From positions 1 to 21,258 of the forward strand of contig VKHC01000051.1 of NCBI GenBank assembly GCA_015143735.1: DNA of 21,258 nucleotides. Reading direction: 5' to 3'. A program made the position numbers and the translations under genes. Below the pieces are notes generated by a model. It was not told the DNA's origin. It was given only the letters and a program-made list of their open reading frames with translations, and ran no database searches. Origin of the DNA: Synura sp. LO234KE. Taxonomy: Eukaryota > Sar > Synurophyceae > Synurales > Mallomonadaceae. Shown piece after piece: positions 1 through 10,369 of this stretch (within the stretch, counting starts at the first letter, position 1; each line of letters opens with the position of its first letter).

Positions 1-1133
1 GGGAGGCTGGAGGGTCGGAGTGGGACTTGCACTATAGGTTGAAGTTTGACTACGCGGTGTGGTTGCATACGGAGAGGGGTGGGTTCAGGTGTTCGCGCTA
101 GGGAGGGGGGTGCCTCGCCTATAGAGGGTACCCAGGTGTAGCCGATATGATACGCTTTTGTGGCCTCAGCAATGTCTATGTCTCTTGTGGCATGAGGCTC
201 ATAGGGGTGGGGGATGATACCCCCGCCTCTATGTGCATTTCTGTATGTGGTGGAGGAGCGACGTCGATTGGGTATTTTTGATGGTGGTGCAGGAGGCAAC
301 GAAGGTGCAAGTACCAGTGAGGGCAGGAAATTGCGATTAGTCGATTGGAATGTATGGCATGGAAACTGCCCTTGGGGCCTTATGTAAGGAGGGGGTGCTA
401 TACAATTATTCGAGTAAGGTTGAGATATGCAGCATGTAGACAGCTTCCAGTTATGCCAGGCCCGCCACTTCACTGTCATCTCCGATAGCGTCGTGGATAT
501 CCCCCAGTATTTCTTCCTCCGGGACATCCAGGCGGTCTGTGAAAGTCGGGGGTGAGAGATAATATGGGTTTTGCCTGGAGGCCAACCTGCAGGGATCAGA
601 TGGCGCATAGAATGATGTTGGGCAGTTAACGCTGCTCTCTTTTGGGTGAGATCCGCTGCCACACGTCGGAGAGGGGTGTTGTTCCTGCGTTTGGGGTCAG
701 GGCGGCTCGGACGGATTCTGTTCGGGGAGCCATCATCCTTAGGGAGTTTTCCATGGAGTGCGAGCAGTTTGGTGAATTCAGGGAGAGGGGCTGGAGTGAG
801 TCGGTTGAGTTTAGGGAATTGGTCCTCAGCCATATATTGTTGTAAGGTCGCTCCAAATTCCAAGCGGGCGTACGCGTTCAGTTTGGTGATGAGCACAAGT
901 GTGTCGCCAGGAGGAGGGAGAGTGGACGGGTTCCCTTTGATAAACATATGAGGTGCTCGATGCCGGATGGCTGTGCGTTCAATGTAAGCGATTGCAATAT
1001 TTTCAAAACAGTCAGGGTTGTACCAGGGGAATGATTCAGAAGACGAGAACGAAGAGGAAGAATAGCTTAGAACGGGTCTTAGATATCCACATGGATAACC
1101 ACCATGATATTCTGGTATAGGCACTGGATATAG
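1..1133 (-). CDS. Unidentified long open frame, 3' end beyond left edge
   Basis: Reading the minus strand from a TGA at 1136-1134 down to base 1, one frame stays open for 377 codons, which is long for chance even in this pyrimidine-rich strand. The first in-frame ATG is at 947 (MFIKGNPST...); no ATG lies between 1133 and 947, so either 947 is the start or an upstream exon is spliced on. The product is proline- and arginine-rich, with no signal peptide, membrane segment or domain that I recognise. Two short motifs, P-G-D-T-L-V-L (near 911-891) and T-K-A-Y-H (161-147), match in order and spacing the anchors of the decayed elements at 2042-5283 and 8835-12134, which suggests this is the least damaged copy of that family. 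Caution: around 451-697 another minus frame encodes a more natural acidic stretch (VPEEEILGDIHDAIGDDSEV, TAA at 453-451), so a frameshift inside this copy is possible. Confidence 0.42.
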
Positions 1134-1180
1134 TCACGGAGTACAACATGGCGTCGATAAGTCGGTTCGTGACCCGACAT
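1079..1180 (-). other. Short ORF (33 aa) just upstream of the left-edge frame
   Basis: An ATG at 1180 opens a 33-codon frame (MSGHEPTYRRHVVLRDYIQC...) ending in TAA at 1081-1079. It overlaps the beginning of the long left-edge frame in a different register. It could be the true 5' end of that element separated by a frameshift or an unrecognised intron, or chance. The tract after it (about 1070-1030 on the minus strand) is pyrimidine-rich and is followed by CACAG near 976, so an intron acceptor there is conceivable. No family recognised. Confidence 0.2.
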
Positions 1181-1365
1181 TATGTCAGGGCTATCCGACA
1201 TTAACGGGACTCGCCTTTTGGTTCAAAGGAGGCCGTTCTCTAGGTAGTTTACTTAATTAACGAGACGATTTTCTAAAAAAATTATTCATAAGGATAACCC
1301 TGACATTCCAAGTATAACGCGGAGTATAACGGTACTATAAAGTGGGGATATAAAGTTCTATTGTC

Positions 1366-1427
1366 CCCCACCTGCATACAAATTTACTGATACTTCAAGC
1401 ATATATATTTGGGAACAACAGTTGTCC
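1366..1427. repeat. Direct repeat, copy 1 (about 62 bp)
   Basis: The stretch from CCCCACCTGCATACAAATTT to GTTGTCC recurs at 1662-1724 in the same orientation with a handful of substitutions. The central block TTTACTGATACTTCAAGCAT is identical in both. The copies start about 296 bp apart in AT-rich, gene-free DNA. They may be remnants of terminal repeats of a small element or a local duplication. Confidence 0.75.
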
Positions 1428-1661
1428 TGGTAAGCGGATATGATCAGAAAGCAGAGGCGAGAAATGAGTGAAGTTGCTAGTAATAAGAATCTGGATTCTC
1501 AAGACAACAGCTAGGGTATTAAGGCAAGGGCGGGAACGAAAAAACAAGAGAGGGCATCAGCTACTTCAAATCCAACAAAGTGCATGCTCACGATGGGTAA
1601 GAGTGGCTTGAGATCTGAAAACTTGGTTGGAAACCTTGCAAAATAGCTAGATCTGCAGCTC

Positions 1662-1724
1662 CCTTACCTGCGTACAAATTTACTGATACTTCAAGCATAT
1701 TGTATTCGGGAGCAATAGTTGTCC
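1662..1724. repeat. Direct repeat, copy 2 (about 62 bp)
   Basis: Second copy of the repeat at 1366-1427. It differs at scattered positions (CTGCGTACAAA for CTGCATACAAA; TTCGGGAGCAATAG for TTTGGGAACAACAG), consistent with old divergence. The rest of 1184-2041 is AT-rich and shows no coding frame. Confidence 0.75.
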
Positions 1725-2041
1725 ATCGACATGACTTTGAACATGAAGGAGGTGGTTTGACTTAATTTGTGATCACGAGTTCCCATATTTTTATCACAAA
1801 GCAGCGAAAATAAGAAATGCAGCACCGCGATTAATATGATTGAACGATGTCATAATAATTTTTTTAATCGTATTCGTGATAAAACAATCAAGGTGGCATC
1901 GATTTGCTAAGATGATATCATACGGTAGATGATGAATATTTTCAACGCCGTAATAAAATTATTGGTTTTTCCATACTTGCTCAACTTTGCATTACCGAAG
2001 ACTAAGAATGCCCCCGGCAATAGCCAACGGCTACTGAATCT

Positions 2042-5000
2042 GAGTTAAGCGGGCTATACCATTGTACGCACCCCGTTCGCCCCTCGAAAGTGGGACTAAT
2101 CGGGCCTTATGGGACTTCAATCGCTGGATTTAACTTTGAGTGGGGTACGGAGCATGATGACATTCATAGCCCTTTCACCTGGCCCACGATGTTTGACGTC
2201 CTCCCTTCGGGCCCCGGGCAGCATATTCTTGTATACGCACGAGGCCGGATTCCTCACGTGGTCTACTTCAAAATAGAGGGACCTTCAAGAGTCTTGGGGT
2301 GAAATTTTTAATCATCTCTAGGGACCCACTTTCTTGCTGCTCATGCTGCAATAGCGTTTTGTCGTCATCAGAGCTATCTCCATCATGAAGGCCTCTGCAC
2401 GCACTGTCGACGCCGTGCTCACGAAGAGTCTCTAGAATTGCGGGGTCTACGTTTGTATGTTATTGGCCTTGTTCCGGTTGAAATGCGGAAACTCGACAAT
2501 AACCTCTTCGCCACGTACATCCGTCCTCACACTAAAAATAGCTACGAAGTCTTCGACTTCTTCCGTGGGGCGAAGGTGTCCATCATTGAGAACAGAAAAA
2601 GCAAACACATGCCCGAGTCGAGTCTTCCACTTTTCTGATCAACGGTCCCGGTGGGGTGCCGATGCTCTAGTCAGACGAGAACTTCGCTGTTCCCATCACC
2701 TCCCCCACCACTCAATCACCTCGCAAGATGCTCGTCCGGGTTACTGAATTTTCTGTCGCATGGAATTTGGGTGGAGAGAACCCCATTGTCTTACTAAGCA
2801 ACTGGTTGTTCACGTCTTCCCTTAGTACCCCGACTCCTTCAATCTCTCTTAGGCTCCCTATTCCAGGTCACTCCTGGACTTCATCCACCATCAAGTCCCT
2901 CCCTCCTCTCTCCATTTCTCCTCGTATAGCGACTTAGTAGTTTTGGTAGAACCGGTCTGCCCGCTCTTGGTCGTGGCGGGAGATGACCAACCCAAGGCAC
3001 TGCATTCCAGACGTGCGACGTTGCGCCTCCCTGAAGGTCAAGCGATCCCTCTCCTCCCAGGCAAAGCGTGGCACTTCACTTACACGGACTTTTCCTCCAA
3101 GTCCGACGTTATCAAAGAGATCTTTCACACACATATATTCATATGTAACACACAGAGTCGGGTTACAGATTTGATGCCCTTTGCACCTGGCCCATGATTG
3201 TCCCAGTCCTCTCCCCTCCACAGGGGACCATTCATCAGAATCTTTCCACCCTGTGGGCTTATTATGGGTCAATGTCTGTTTTCCTGCAATTTTTGGTCCT
3301 ATCGATATCTATCCCACCCTCTTGACACTCATCTCCTCCGAAGGCCAACAGACACAAATAGGAGCTTTCTTCTCTGGCTCACGCGCCGGACATAAGTGAG
3401 ATCATCTACAGCTTAGTTTCTCATTCCATAGTATTTTTGAATCTTAGCTCAGCTCCCGCCAAATGAGCTGCGAACCAACCCCACTCCTGCCTTCCTTCCT
3501 TTGAAAATCTGGTATGCATCACTCGGCGCCTCGAGTGGCCTCTCCAACCTTACCCTCAGTACCATTAGGAATGTTTTTTGCAAAATCCTACTCGGGCATC
3601 TCATTTCCCCCTTGTGACCGCCTCTATTTGCGGTCACTTTGGGCATCTCTTACGGAGACATCTTTTCAAACCCAGCCGCTGATGAACTGCCTCCCAACTG
3701 GGACTCTTCTGGACCCCCGCTGGACATGGAGAGATATCTTGTCGGGCACGGCGATTTTCGCCTCTTTGGAGAACAGAACACAGACTCTACGTATGGTCGA
3801 AGTTCAGAAGAGGCTTCGGGACCTCAACCGTGATCAGCGTCCAGATCCCCCCATACGGTAGGACGTCATCTTATGATTTGGCACTGTAGCCCTTGCCTTA
3901 ATGTGTCTTCCTAAAGGCTTGAGGAGCCATTATGAAGTGCTCTCACATGAACGAGAGTGCACGATCGGCCGTAATGCCAGCAAAGAAGCTAAGAGAGTCG
4001 CCGCTCGTAAGGCTCTCATCCCCTGCTCCCTCTGTCATTCGCCTGATAAACGAGACGATGACAATTATGATCTCGTCGTCCCCATCCTGCCCTGCAAAAA
4101 GACGCTTCTTCTTGCCTCAGTAGCGGTTCTCACCAGCTAACCTCTTTCATCGGACCGGCAAACCTGCGTTGTTCCCAAGGTCATTGAACTGGTCTACTGT
4201 CCTGAGGGTCATCGACTCTGGCTTAGCAACTGGAGCACAGCCCAACTTGAAGCTTTCAACACTTTTTCTTCTGTCCTGCACCCCTGTCGCACTCCCGAAG
4301 CTATAGAAGCGGCCTCGTTCGACTTCACCGGAGTCCTGGTCTCTAATTGGCGCCCAATGGGAGGCTCCCAACTAGCTAAGTACTCGGAAGTGGCTCTGAG
4401 CACCGACGCCCACCCGTCACCCTGCTGTTTCTTCTACAATAGAAGTACAAACCGTTCTTGCCTCGCCCTGCCAAGAGCCCCAACGTATTTTACGGTGTTC
4501 GCCTCTTGCATGTCCCGAATGCGTTTGCGTCATGAAAGGAAGTCCAACCGCAGGCCATCGGGATCAAGAGTGACCGCAAGCGCTTCAAGACCCGGTAGAA
4601 AGCTGAGGCGGTTGTCGTCTCCGTGATTGTTCTCGGTCATCCCACCTTAACGTCGCCCGATGTGGTCTTGTACGCAGTCGGCTCTGCCTGCTGCTGCTGA
4701 ACGATTACCCTGGGGCACTTACGTGTCTCTCCCCCAAGGGCCTCCCTACACGCTATGGGGCCCGGTCGTCGCAGTCCCGCTACGTGAATGGCAAAAGACC
4801 AACATGATCACTAACAGTGAGTAATGCATTCGCCTGCTCGCCAATGACTCCTTCTGCGTTACCACTTTGATGCTTCCCAACGTGCCTGCCTTCATTGTCC
4901 GGATAGCCCGAGTGTGTCGTAGCCCCTACCCTGCGCAACCCTTCCCTCAGTGTCCCCCTTTTCAGACGGCTCTTTGGACACGATTGGTGGTTGACAACTC

Positions 5001-5283
5001 CTCCGGGCGCGGTCACTCGATGCAATCAACCACTCGGTCACGGGGCGCCGCTTCCACCAGATGCTGGTACACGCATGGAGAGTGGCTCTTTTGTTCGGTG
5101 GAAAGTACGAATTACTGTCTCATCTGTCTGTTAGTATCTAACTTAACCCCTCATCACGATTTCGTAAAGGATATTCGGGATGGCACTAATGGTCATAATT
5201 TGACCCTGCGCTGTCTGTCGACGTTCATTTCCATTCTCTTCTTCTCAATAAAACATAGCTTGATTTCGACCAGTGGATTTTAG
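2042..5283 (+). pseudogene. Decayed coding element, unknown family (plus copy)
   Basis: The plus strand holds a chain of protein-like frame segments. Frame 2 covers 2042-2638 with stops only at 2300 and 2309. Frame 1 covers 2641-2937 with one stop (2668). Frame 3 covers about 2862-3194. Frame 1 then covers 3514-5283 with only about six internal stops in 590 codons (3859, 3874, 4138, 4624, 4648, 4822), far fewer than chance. This is what an old gene broken by point stops and indels looks like. Recognisable anchors are LPSGPGQHILV (2201-2233), KALH (2994-3005), LLPGKAWHFT (3050-3079), DFSSKSDVIKEI (about 3088-3122) and KVIEL (4177-4191). The same anchors recur on the minus strand within 8835-12134. 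I recognise no domain; no polymerase, protease or integrase signature was seen. It could be a transposon, an endogenous virus-like gene or a dead host gene family. Confidence 0.5.
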
Positions 5284-5314
5284 TTACCACATTTGGGACG
5301 TTGTGAGCATTACT

Positions 5315-5320
5315 TTTATT
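5315..5320 (-). promoter_or_regulatory. Possible poly(A) signal of CCT2
   Basis: AATAAA reads on the minus strand about 110 nt after the CCT2 stop codon. Position and orientation fit a polyadenylation hexamer, but a single hexamer in AT-rich DNA is weak evidence, and not all algae use AATAAA. Confidence 0.25.
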
Positions 5321-5429
5321 TCAGAGTATTAGCGCAAATTATGAGACGAAGTTTCATTAATATTAATAACCGCTTTCCACGGCCGATGGGCCTAACCTCG
5401 AAAGGTTATGCACCAGGAGGCCTCGCAAC

Positions 5430-7672
5430 TTAGTGCGCGTGGTCTCTCTGTCTGGGCGCGCACTTGATGATGTCATCGACACGCAATATCATCTCCGCGG
5501 CTTCGGCGGCAGACACCAACACCTGAAGTTTACTTTTGAAAGACTCCCTCACCCCAAGTTCCCACATATCCGCGATGCATCCGTTGTACATGTCCAGTCC
5601 GGCGGACGTCTTGCCCGCCGCGTGGGCCGCCCTCAGTTGGGACACGAGCTCGGAGCTGTCGTAGCCGCCATTATCCGCCATGATGGTGGGCAACTGTCTG
5701 AGGGCGCGACTAAAGGACTCCATGGCGAGGGCGGCCTTCCCCGCAGTGTGAGGCACCTAAGACAGGAGGCCAATTACGTCAACCTATGTACTGGACATCC
5801 TCTACACAAACTATAAATAATATCATCCGCAATCACCTGCTTGTCGATGGCCGAGGCCATCAGCATTTCCATACACCCTCCGCCACACACCACACGGGTC
5901 TCCTTCACCGTCTCCGTGAGGACACACAGCGCGTCGTGGAGGGATCGCTCCGCCTCGTCGAGGAGGTGTGTGGAGGCTCCGCGGAGAACCACGGAACATG
6001 CGCTGCCGCCTTTGCAGCCCGAGAAGCGGATCAGTCGGTCCTCGCCAACCATCACCTCGTCGATCAGGTCGCACGAGCCGAGGGTGACCAGGTCGGGACG
6101 GTCGAAGGTGGAGGCGATTTCACCGCCTGTAACTGCTGCCAAGCGCTCGATGCCGTCGAAGTCCGCATGCTCGATGGACACCACACCCGCGTCCGTGAAG
6201 ATCTGTTCAGGGAAGTTATAGATCAACTGGCGGTTGACGAAGCAGTTGATTCCGTGCTGGATGATCTTATGGCACTTGTCTCGCATCTTCTGCTTCTCCG
6301 CCTCCTCTATGTCCGCCACCTTAGCCATGGAGTCCACCCGCACCTAGGTGAAGCACCGCGGGACACAGCCTCGTAAACTCGTGCATTGTGTGTATCTATG
6401 GGCGTATGTATGTGTCTATTTATATGTGTGAGGTGGGAGCGGGGAGTTGAGCATCGCTTCAGGGGATGGGAAGGTAACTCGACGACCCGCACTCCTCGCG
6501 CCACCCACACAGTACACACCCTGCTCCCGTATATCTTAATCTTGTCCGTATCCATCGGAGTGTTTGCGATGAGTATCTTGGCGTTCTCAATTCGACGGCT
6601 CTGGCCGACCCCAAAGCTCTTATCGAGGATAAAGCCCTCGGACAAGAACGAGTCTGACAGCGATCCGCCGGGCTTCTTGATCACCTACACCCAGGGAGAC
6701 ACATTTGCAGGTCACAATTATACGACATCTCGTGCATGTAGAAGAGCACCGCCTCAGCGGAGGGTGTGAGGCAGCCCCCCTGGACATAAACATACTTGAA
6801 TGTACTCGAGATTGCCGCTGCCCTTCAGACGGAGCACTGCGTCCACTGCCAGAGCGGCGAAGTGCTCCTTCTCGGTGTTCAGTAACTTCGACGATAACGT
6901 CGTCCTTGCGATGTCCATGAGGTCTTTGCGGAACTGGGGCACGCAGAGATCAGCTCGGCAACCAAACATATACGATTACAAGGCCCATTTAACTCACCAG
7001 TTCAGGATCTGATGAGTGATCCACCGCTGCTCCTTCAAGAACCTGTCGAGCAGTAGCTACGGCCATCCTCCAGCCAGCGACAATTGTCATCGGGTGAATT
7101 CGTTGGTGAATTAGAAATTCAGCTTCCCTCAATAGTTCACCACAAAGAACGGTAACACTGTGAGAAATATGTTAACAGACATTGAACATAGGGAAAATAT
7201 TGCACAGAACCTCGTTGTTCCATCACCCACAGTATCGTCTTGCGTTTTAGCTATTTCTACGAGCACTTTGGCGGCAGGATTTTCTACTGGGACGGCCTTT
7301 AGTATCGTGGCACCGTCATTTGTAATCGTGATTCGAATATTATTCGGGTCCGATACCTGCACGCAACGAATCATTTCTATAATTAATAAAAAAGGTTTAA
7401 CTTACTGATTGCAAAATTTTGTCCATCCCTTTGGGTCCCAGTGTTGTTTTAACCAAATCCGCAACAGCAATAGCGCCAACAAAAGACGACATGCGAGCGC
7501 TTTCTCCCTAGAATACAGAATAAAATCAATGAATTCATCTTTAGTTTCTTCCTCTGACCTTGGTCACTTCCGCATTCGAGTTGACCACAGACTGGTGAAA
7601 CGAATATGAAATTTTCTCGTTGGATTTCAGTTGGGAAGAATATAGCGATCAAAATACCTCTGCTGAAGCCAT
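5430..7672 (-). CDS. CCT2: T-complex protein 1 subunit beta (CCT2), nine exons
   Basis: Beta subunit of the hetero-oligomeric cytosolic chaperonin TRiC/CCT, which folds actin, tubulin and many other proteins using ATP. Coding exons on the minus strand: 7672-7658, 7591-7559, 7507-7406, 7356-7211, 7157-6998, 6933-6796, 6684-6520, 6343-5837, 5756-5430. They join in frame to 530 aa, matching yeast and human family length (about 527-535). Every intron is GT-AG: 66, 51, 49, 53, 64, 111, 176 and 80 nt. Group II chaperonin hallmarks are present: TLGPKG (about residue 38), NDGATIL (63), GDGTT (94), the catalytic Asp of SLHDALCVL (about 390) and the GGG of CGGGCMEM (about 407), ending in [18 protein letters not shown]. 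All expected segments are present with no frameshift, so the gene looks functional. The two short 5' exons (MASAE and [11 protein letters not shown]) rest on splice sites and weak N-terminal similarity; the rest is firm. The TG-rich intron 6344-6519 contains a degenerate GTAT/GTGT microsatellite. Confidence 0.96.
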
Positions 7673-8830
7673 CTTTATCTAATTATTATTATGTCAAAAA
7701 ACTAGAAAGAAAAATATAAGTACGATAAATACCCTTCGTAAAAAATTATTATAGGAGATCAAAAGTTTTCTGATGGATGTCCGTCGGATGCGATGAGATT
7801 GTACGAACACACTTATTGAATAAATTGTTCTTGTTATAAACTAAAGGATGGCACTTGCGTTGCAAGATTGGCTGAATAGTAAGTTTTCCGTATCCTCATT
7901 AGATTTACTTTAAAAGCTATTTCTTAGAGACTGTCTCTGTGATAACAAATGACGGAAGAAATATTGTGGTTCGTAAATCTTAAATACCTGAAATTTTTGG
8001 TGGATTGATTTTCCTCTTCCGACCACCAGGGAAATCTTCGAGGCTTTGATCAGACTATTAACCTCATTTTGGATGAATCTCATGAGAGAGTCTATTCACT
8101 AAGTGCTGGCGTAGATCAAGTAGTATTGGGTTTGTATGTAATCAGAGGAGATAACATGTAAGAATTTTGCAAATATCGTTTCTCCACCTCGTGGATGAAT
8201 AATTTTAACATCATAGTGCTCTTATTGGCCAGCTAGATGAGGAGCAAGATTGTCTTCGAGACCTAAGCACCGTTCGGGCGTCGCCTTTAAAACCTCTAAA
8301 TCATTAATACGTATTTATGTATTCTGTTTTGAACTATTATATATTTATTGTTTGTCTTATGATAATTTAAATTCTATATTTGAAAACATAGACTATCAAG
8401 AAGCAAGATATCGTACGCGGAATGAAAAAATTCTAGGTGGGCGCAACGGAGGGAAGAGAGAGATCAGTTCTTCTTGGATGACGATCTGAAATAATGATTG
8501 ATAAACTAGCATTCACAAATAAGAAAGCGAAGAAAATGTTGATTAGAGAAGTAGGATATTTAAACACAATGGTTTTGGAGCGTAGATTACCGTGCCGTAT
8601 GATATATGATAATTCGGAAAATCGTATCGTTAATAATGGCGGGAAGAGGTTAGAAAGACTAACACACGAATGAGACAAGACGCACACCCTTCCAAAAATT
8701 CACTCGTCATGTACCACTGGCAAACCCGTCTTGACCGAGGAGTGGTTCTATGCTCCGGGCGGGCGGATGTCTTCACCCCCAGGAGATGTCCCAGCACCGG
8801 AGGAGAGGATTAGGTTAGTCACCACACTTA
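7673..8830. other. AT-rich gene-free stretch upstream of CCT2
   Basis: About 1.15 kb between the CCT2 start and the minus-strand decayed element. No frame in it looks like protein. It must hold the CCT2 promoter. A TATA-like stretch (TTATATTTTT on the minus strand, near 7711-7720) lies roughly 40-50 bp before the ATG, and the start context is AAAGATGGCT. Neither is decisive in DNA this AT-rich. Confidence 0.4.
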
Positions 8831-9228
8831 TGAGCTATATGAAGGAGTTACGCTGAGTGAGCGGTAGTAATAGGGAGAAGTGGTAGGGGAAAGTAGGGGT
8901 ATCATAGACACGGCAGGGTCTGATAAGGTAGAATCGGTGAACCGAGGCGGGTGCTGGCGCACACGAGGAGCTGGTGTGGGTCCCGCGACTGCATTGGACC
9001 TGCCTGCGCAACCTCGCGTTGCTAATTTGTCGACCGCTGCGTTCCCAAGGCAGAACTTTAGCAGTAGAGTAACCCGTGTCCGACTTGATCCAGTAAATGG
9101 CGAGATCTTGAGTGCTACGCACTTCGGAAAAGAATACAATGCACCTTCGGAATAAGCTACTCGTTGCAACTGGCTTGTATGGAGTTGTACCCAAACAAGG
9201 TCGCAGTATTCGCTGTCCGTGATGATAT

Positions 9229-9564
9229 TTATCCGGCGGCAATTCGATTATGGCTAAAGTGCAGCGTCATTCCGTAGCAATTTATTTGTTTGTACTTAAG
9301 TTGTAAAATTTGGAGGGTCGCTGGGTCCGTTTCAGTGCTGTTCTCGACTGCCTCCAAGAATTTCGCTTGTTCCCTCGCTTCCACGAGCGCGTCAATGCGC
9401 TCGACAAGGGCACAGGAGAAGTCGCCTGGCCGGGTTTTAATCGCCTTAGAAGAGTCAGATGGAAAGAGGACATTAGATAGGAGGTCCAGTTGGGTGGCGT
9501 TGCGGTTCCTAACACGCAGGTACGATGTCCATCTGGGAAGGCACCAGCTGGATAACCTGTGGTA
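9229..9564 (-). pseudogene. ATG-less open frame inside the minus decayed element
   Basis: Between TGA at 9567-9565 and TAA at 9231-9229 the minus strand is open for 111 codons with only one late ATG. The segment (for example LVERIDALVEAREQAKFLEA and TETDPATLQILQLKYKQIN) is rich in Glu, Lys, Leu and Ala and looks helical, more natural than the overlapping plus-strand ORF at 9290-9745. The same frame continues upstream to 9870 with only two stops (9738 and 9567). No family recognised. It is most simply the 3' part of the decayed element. Confidence 0.4.
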
Positions 9565-10282
9565 TCAAGAGTTTCTCGAGATCGGTAGTGAAATGATACG
9601 AGGAGAGATTATCGTTGGCCGCACCTCAACACTGGTAAAGAACTGGGTGAAAACAGAGTCGAGAGACATGTCACAGGAGTCATCCTCGGAACATAGTAGA
9701 CTCCTTGGAGGACTAGTGTGGCCGATGGCCCAGTGTCACTCATAATGTAACTTTTCATAGAGACTCCTGGAGCCCTGAGAGAGAGAAGGCAACTCCAGAA
9801 CCTTCACCGCAAACTGCAAGGTGGCATCTTCCCAGATGAGGGGGTCACATTGGCTCAGTCCGGGTCTCTGTTACGCTGTACCTGGACGAGGCGGATACTT
9901 TGAACATGTGGTGTTCTACTGAAACAAGTAGTGGTTCGCCGGTGAAAATGTCCCGCCATGACTATATGCGGTAGAAAGCACTCCATAAGCGAGTGTACCG
10001 TAAAGGACGTCTCATGAGGGGGAGTGCCCGAGTACAGGAGCGGAGATGGAAAGACAAAAGGAGAAGAAAGAGTTAATCGGTAACACGAGGGCAACGCTAG
10101 TGCAGGTCTGGTATTATGACAGAGAAAGACGGACGAGGAGAGATGAAGTCGAGCCATTTCGTGGAGCCATTTGGTTAACTTATTTTGGAGAGCGAGGACG
10201 GTGGTGCGCGAAGGGGCTGAAAAGTCGGAATGCAATGAACTAGCTGGCTCTCGACCGAGGAGGAGTGGTGAGCCCAAGCTAA

Positions 10283-10369
10283 ACCGGTTATAGCACACCG
10301 GCTATAGCACAGCGGCTTTAGCATACTGTTTCCAGCACACCGGCATAGCTCGGTCACCGGGTATAGCAC
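10283..10369. repeat. 14-bp tandem repeat, six imperfect units
   Basis: Units: ACCGGTTATAGCAC, ACCGGCTATAGCAC, AGCGGCTTTAGCAT, ACTGTTTCCAGCAC, a 17-bp variant beginning ACCGGCATAGC, then ACCGGGTATAGCAC. The consensus is ACCGGCTATAGCAC. It is a minisatellite inside the minus-strand decayed element, between two of its frame segments. Confidence 0.85.

Noticed and set aside
5433-7408. Several plus-strand ORFs of 70-196 aa over the CCT2 region
   Set aside because: They are antisense shadows of well-conserved CCT2 exons and end at exon or intron boundaries without meaning.
9290-9745. 151-aa plus-strand ORF
   Set aside because: It lies antisense to the minus frame 9870-9229, which has more natural composition and a family anchor.
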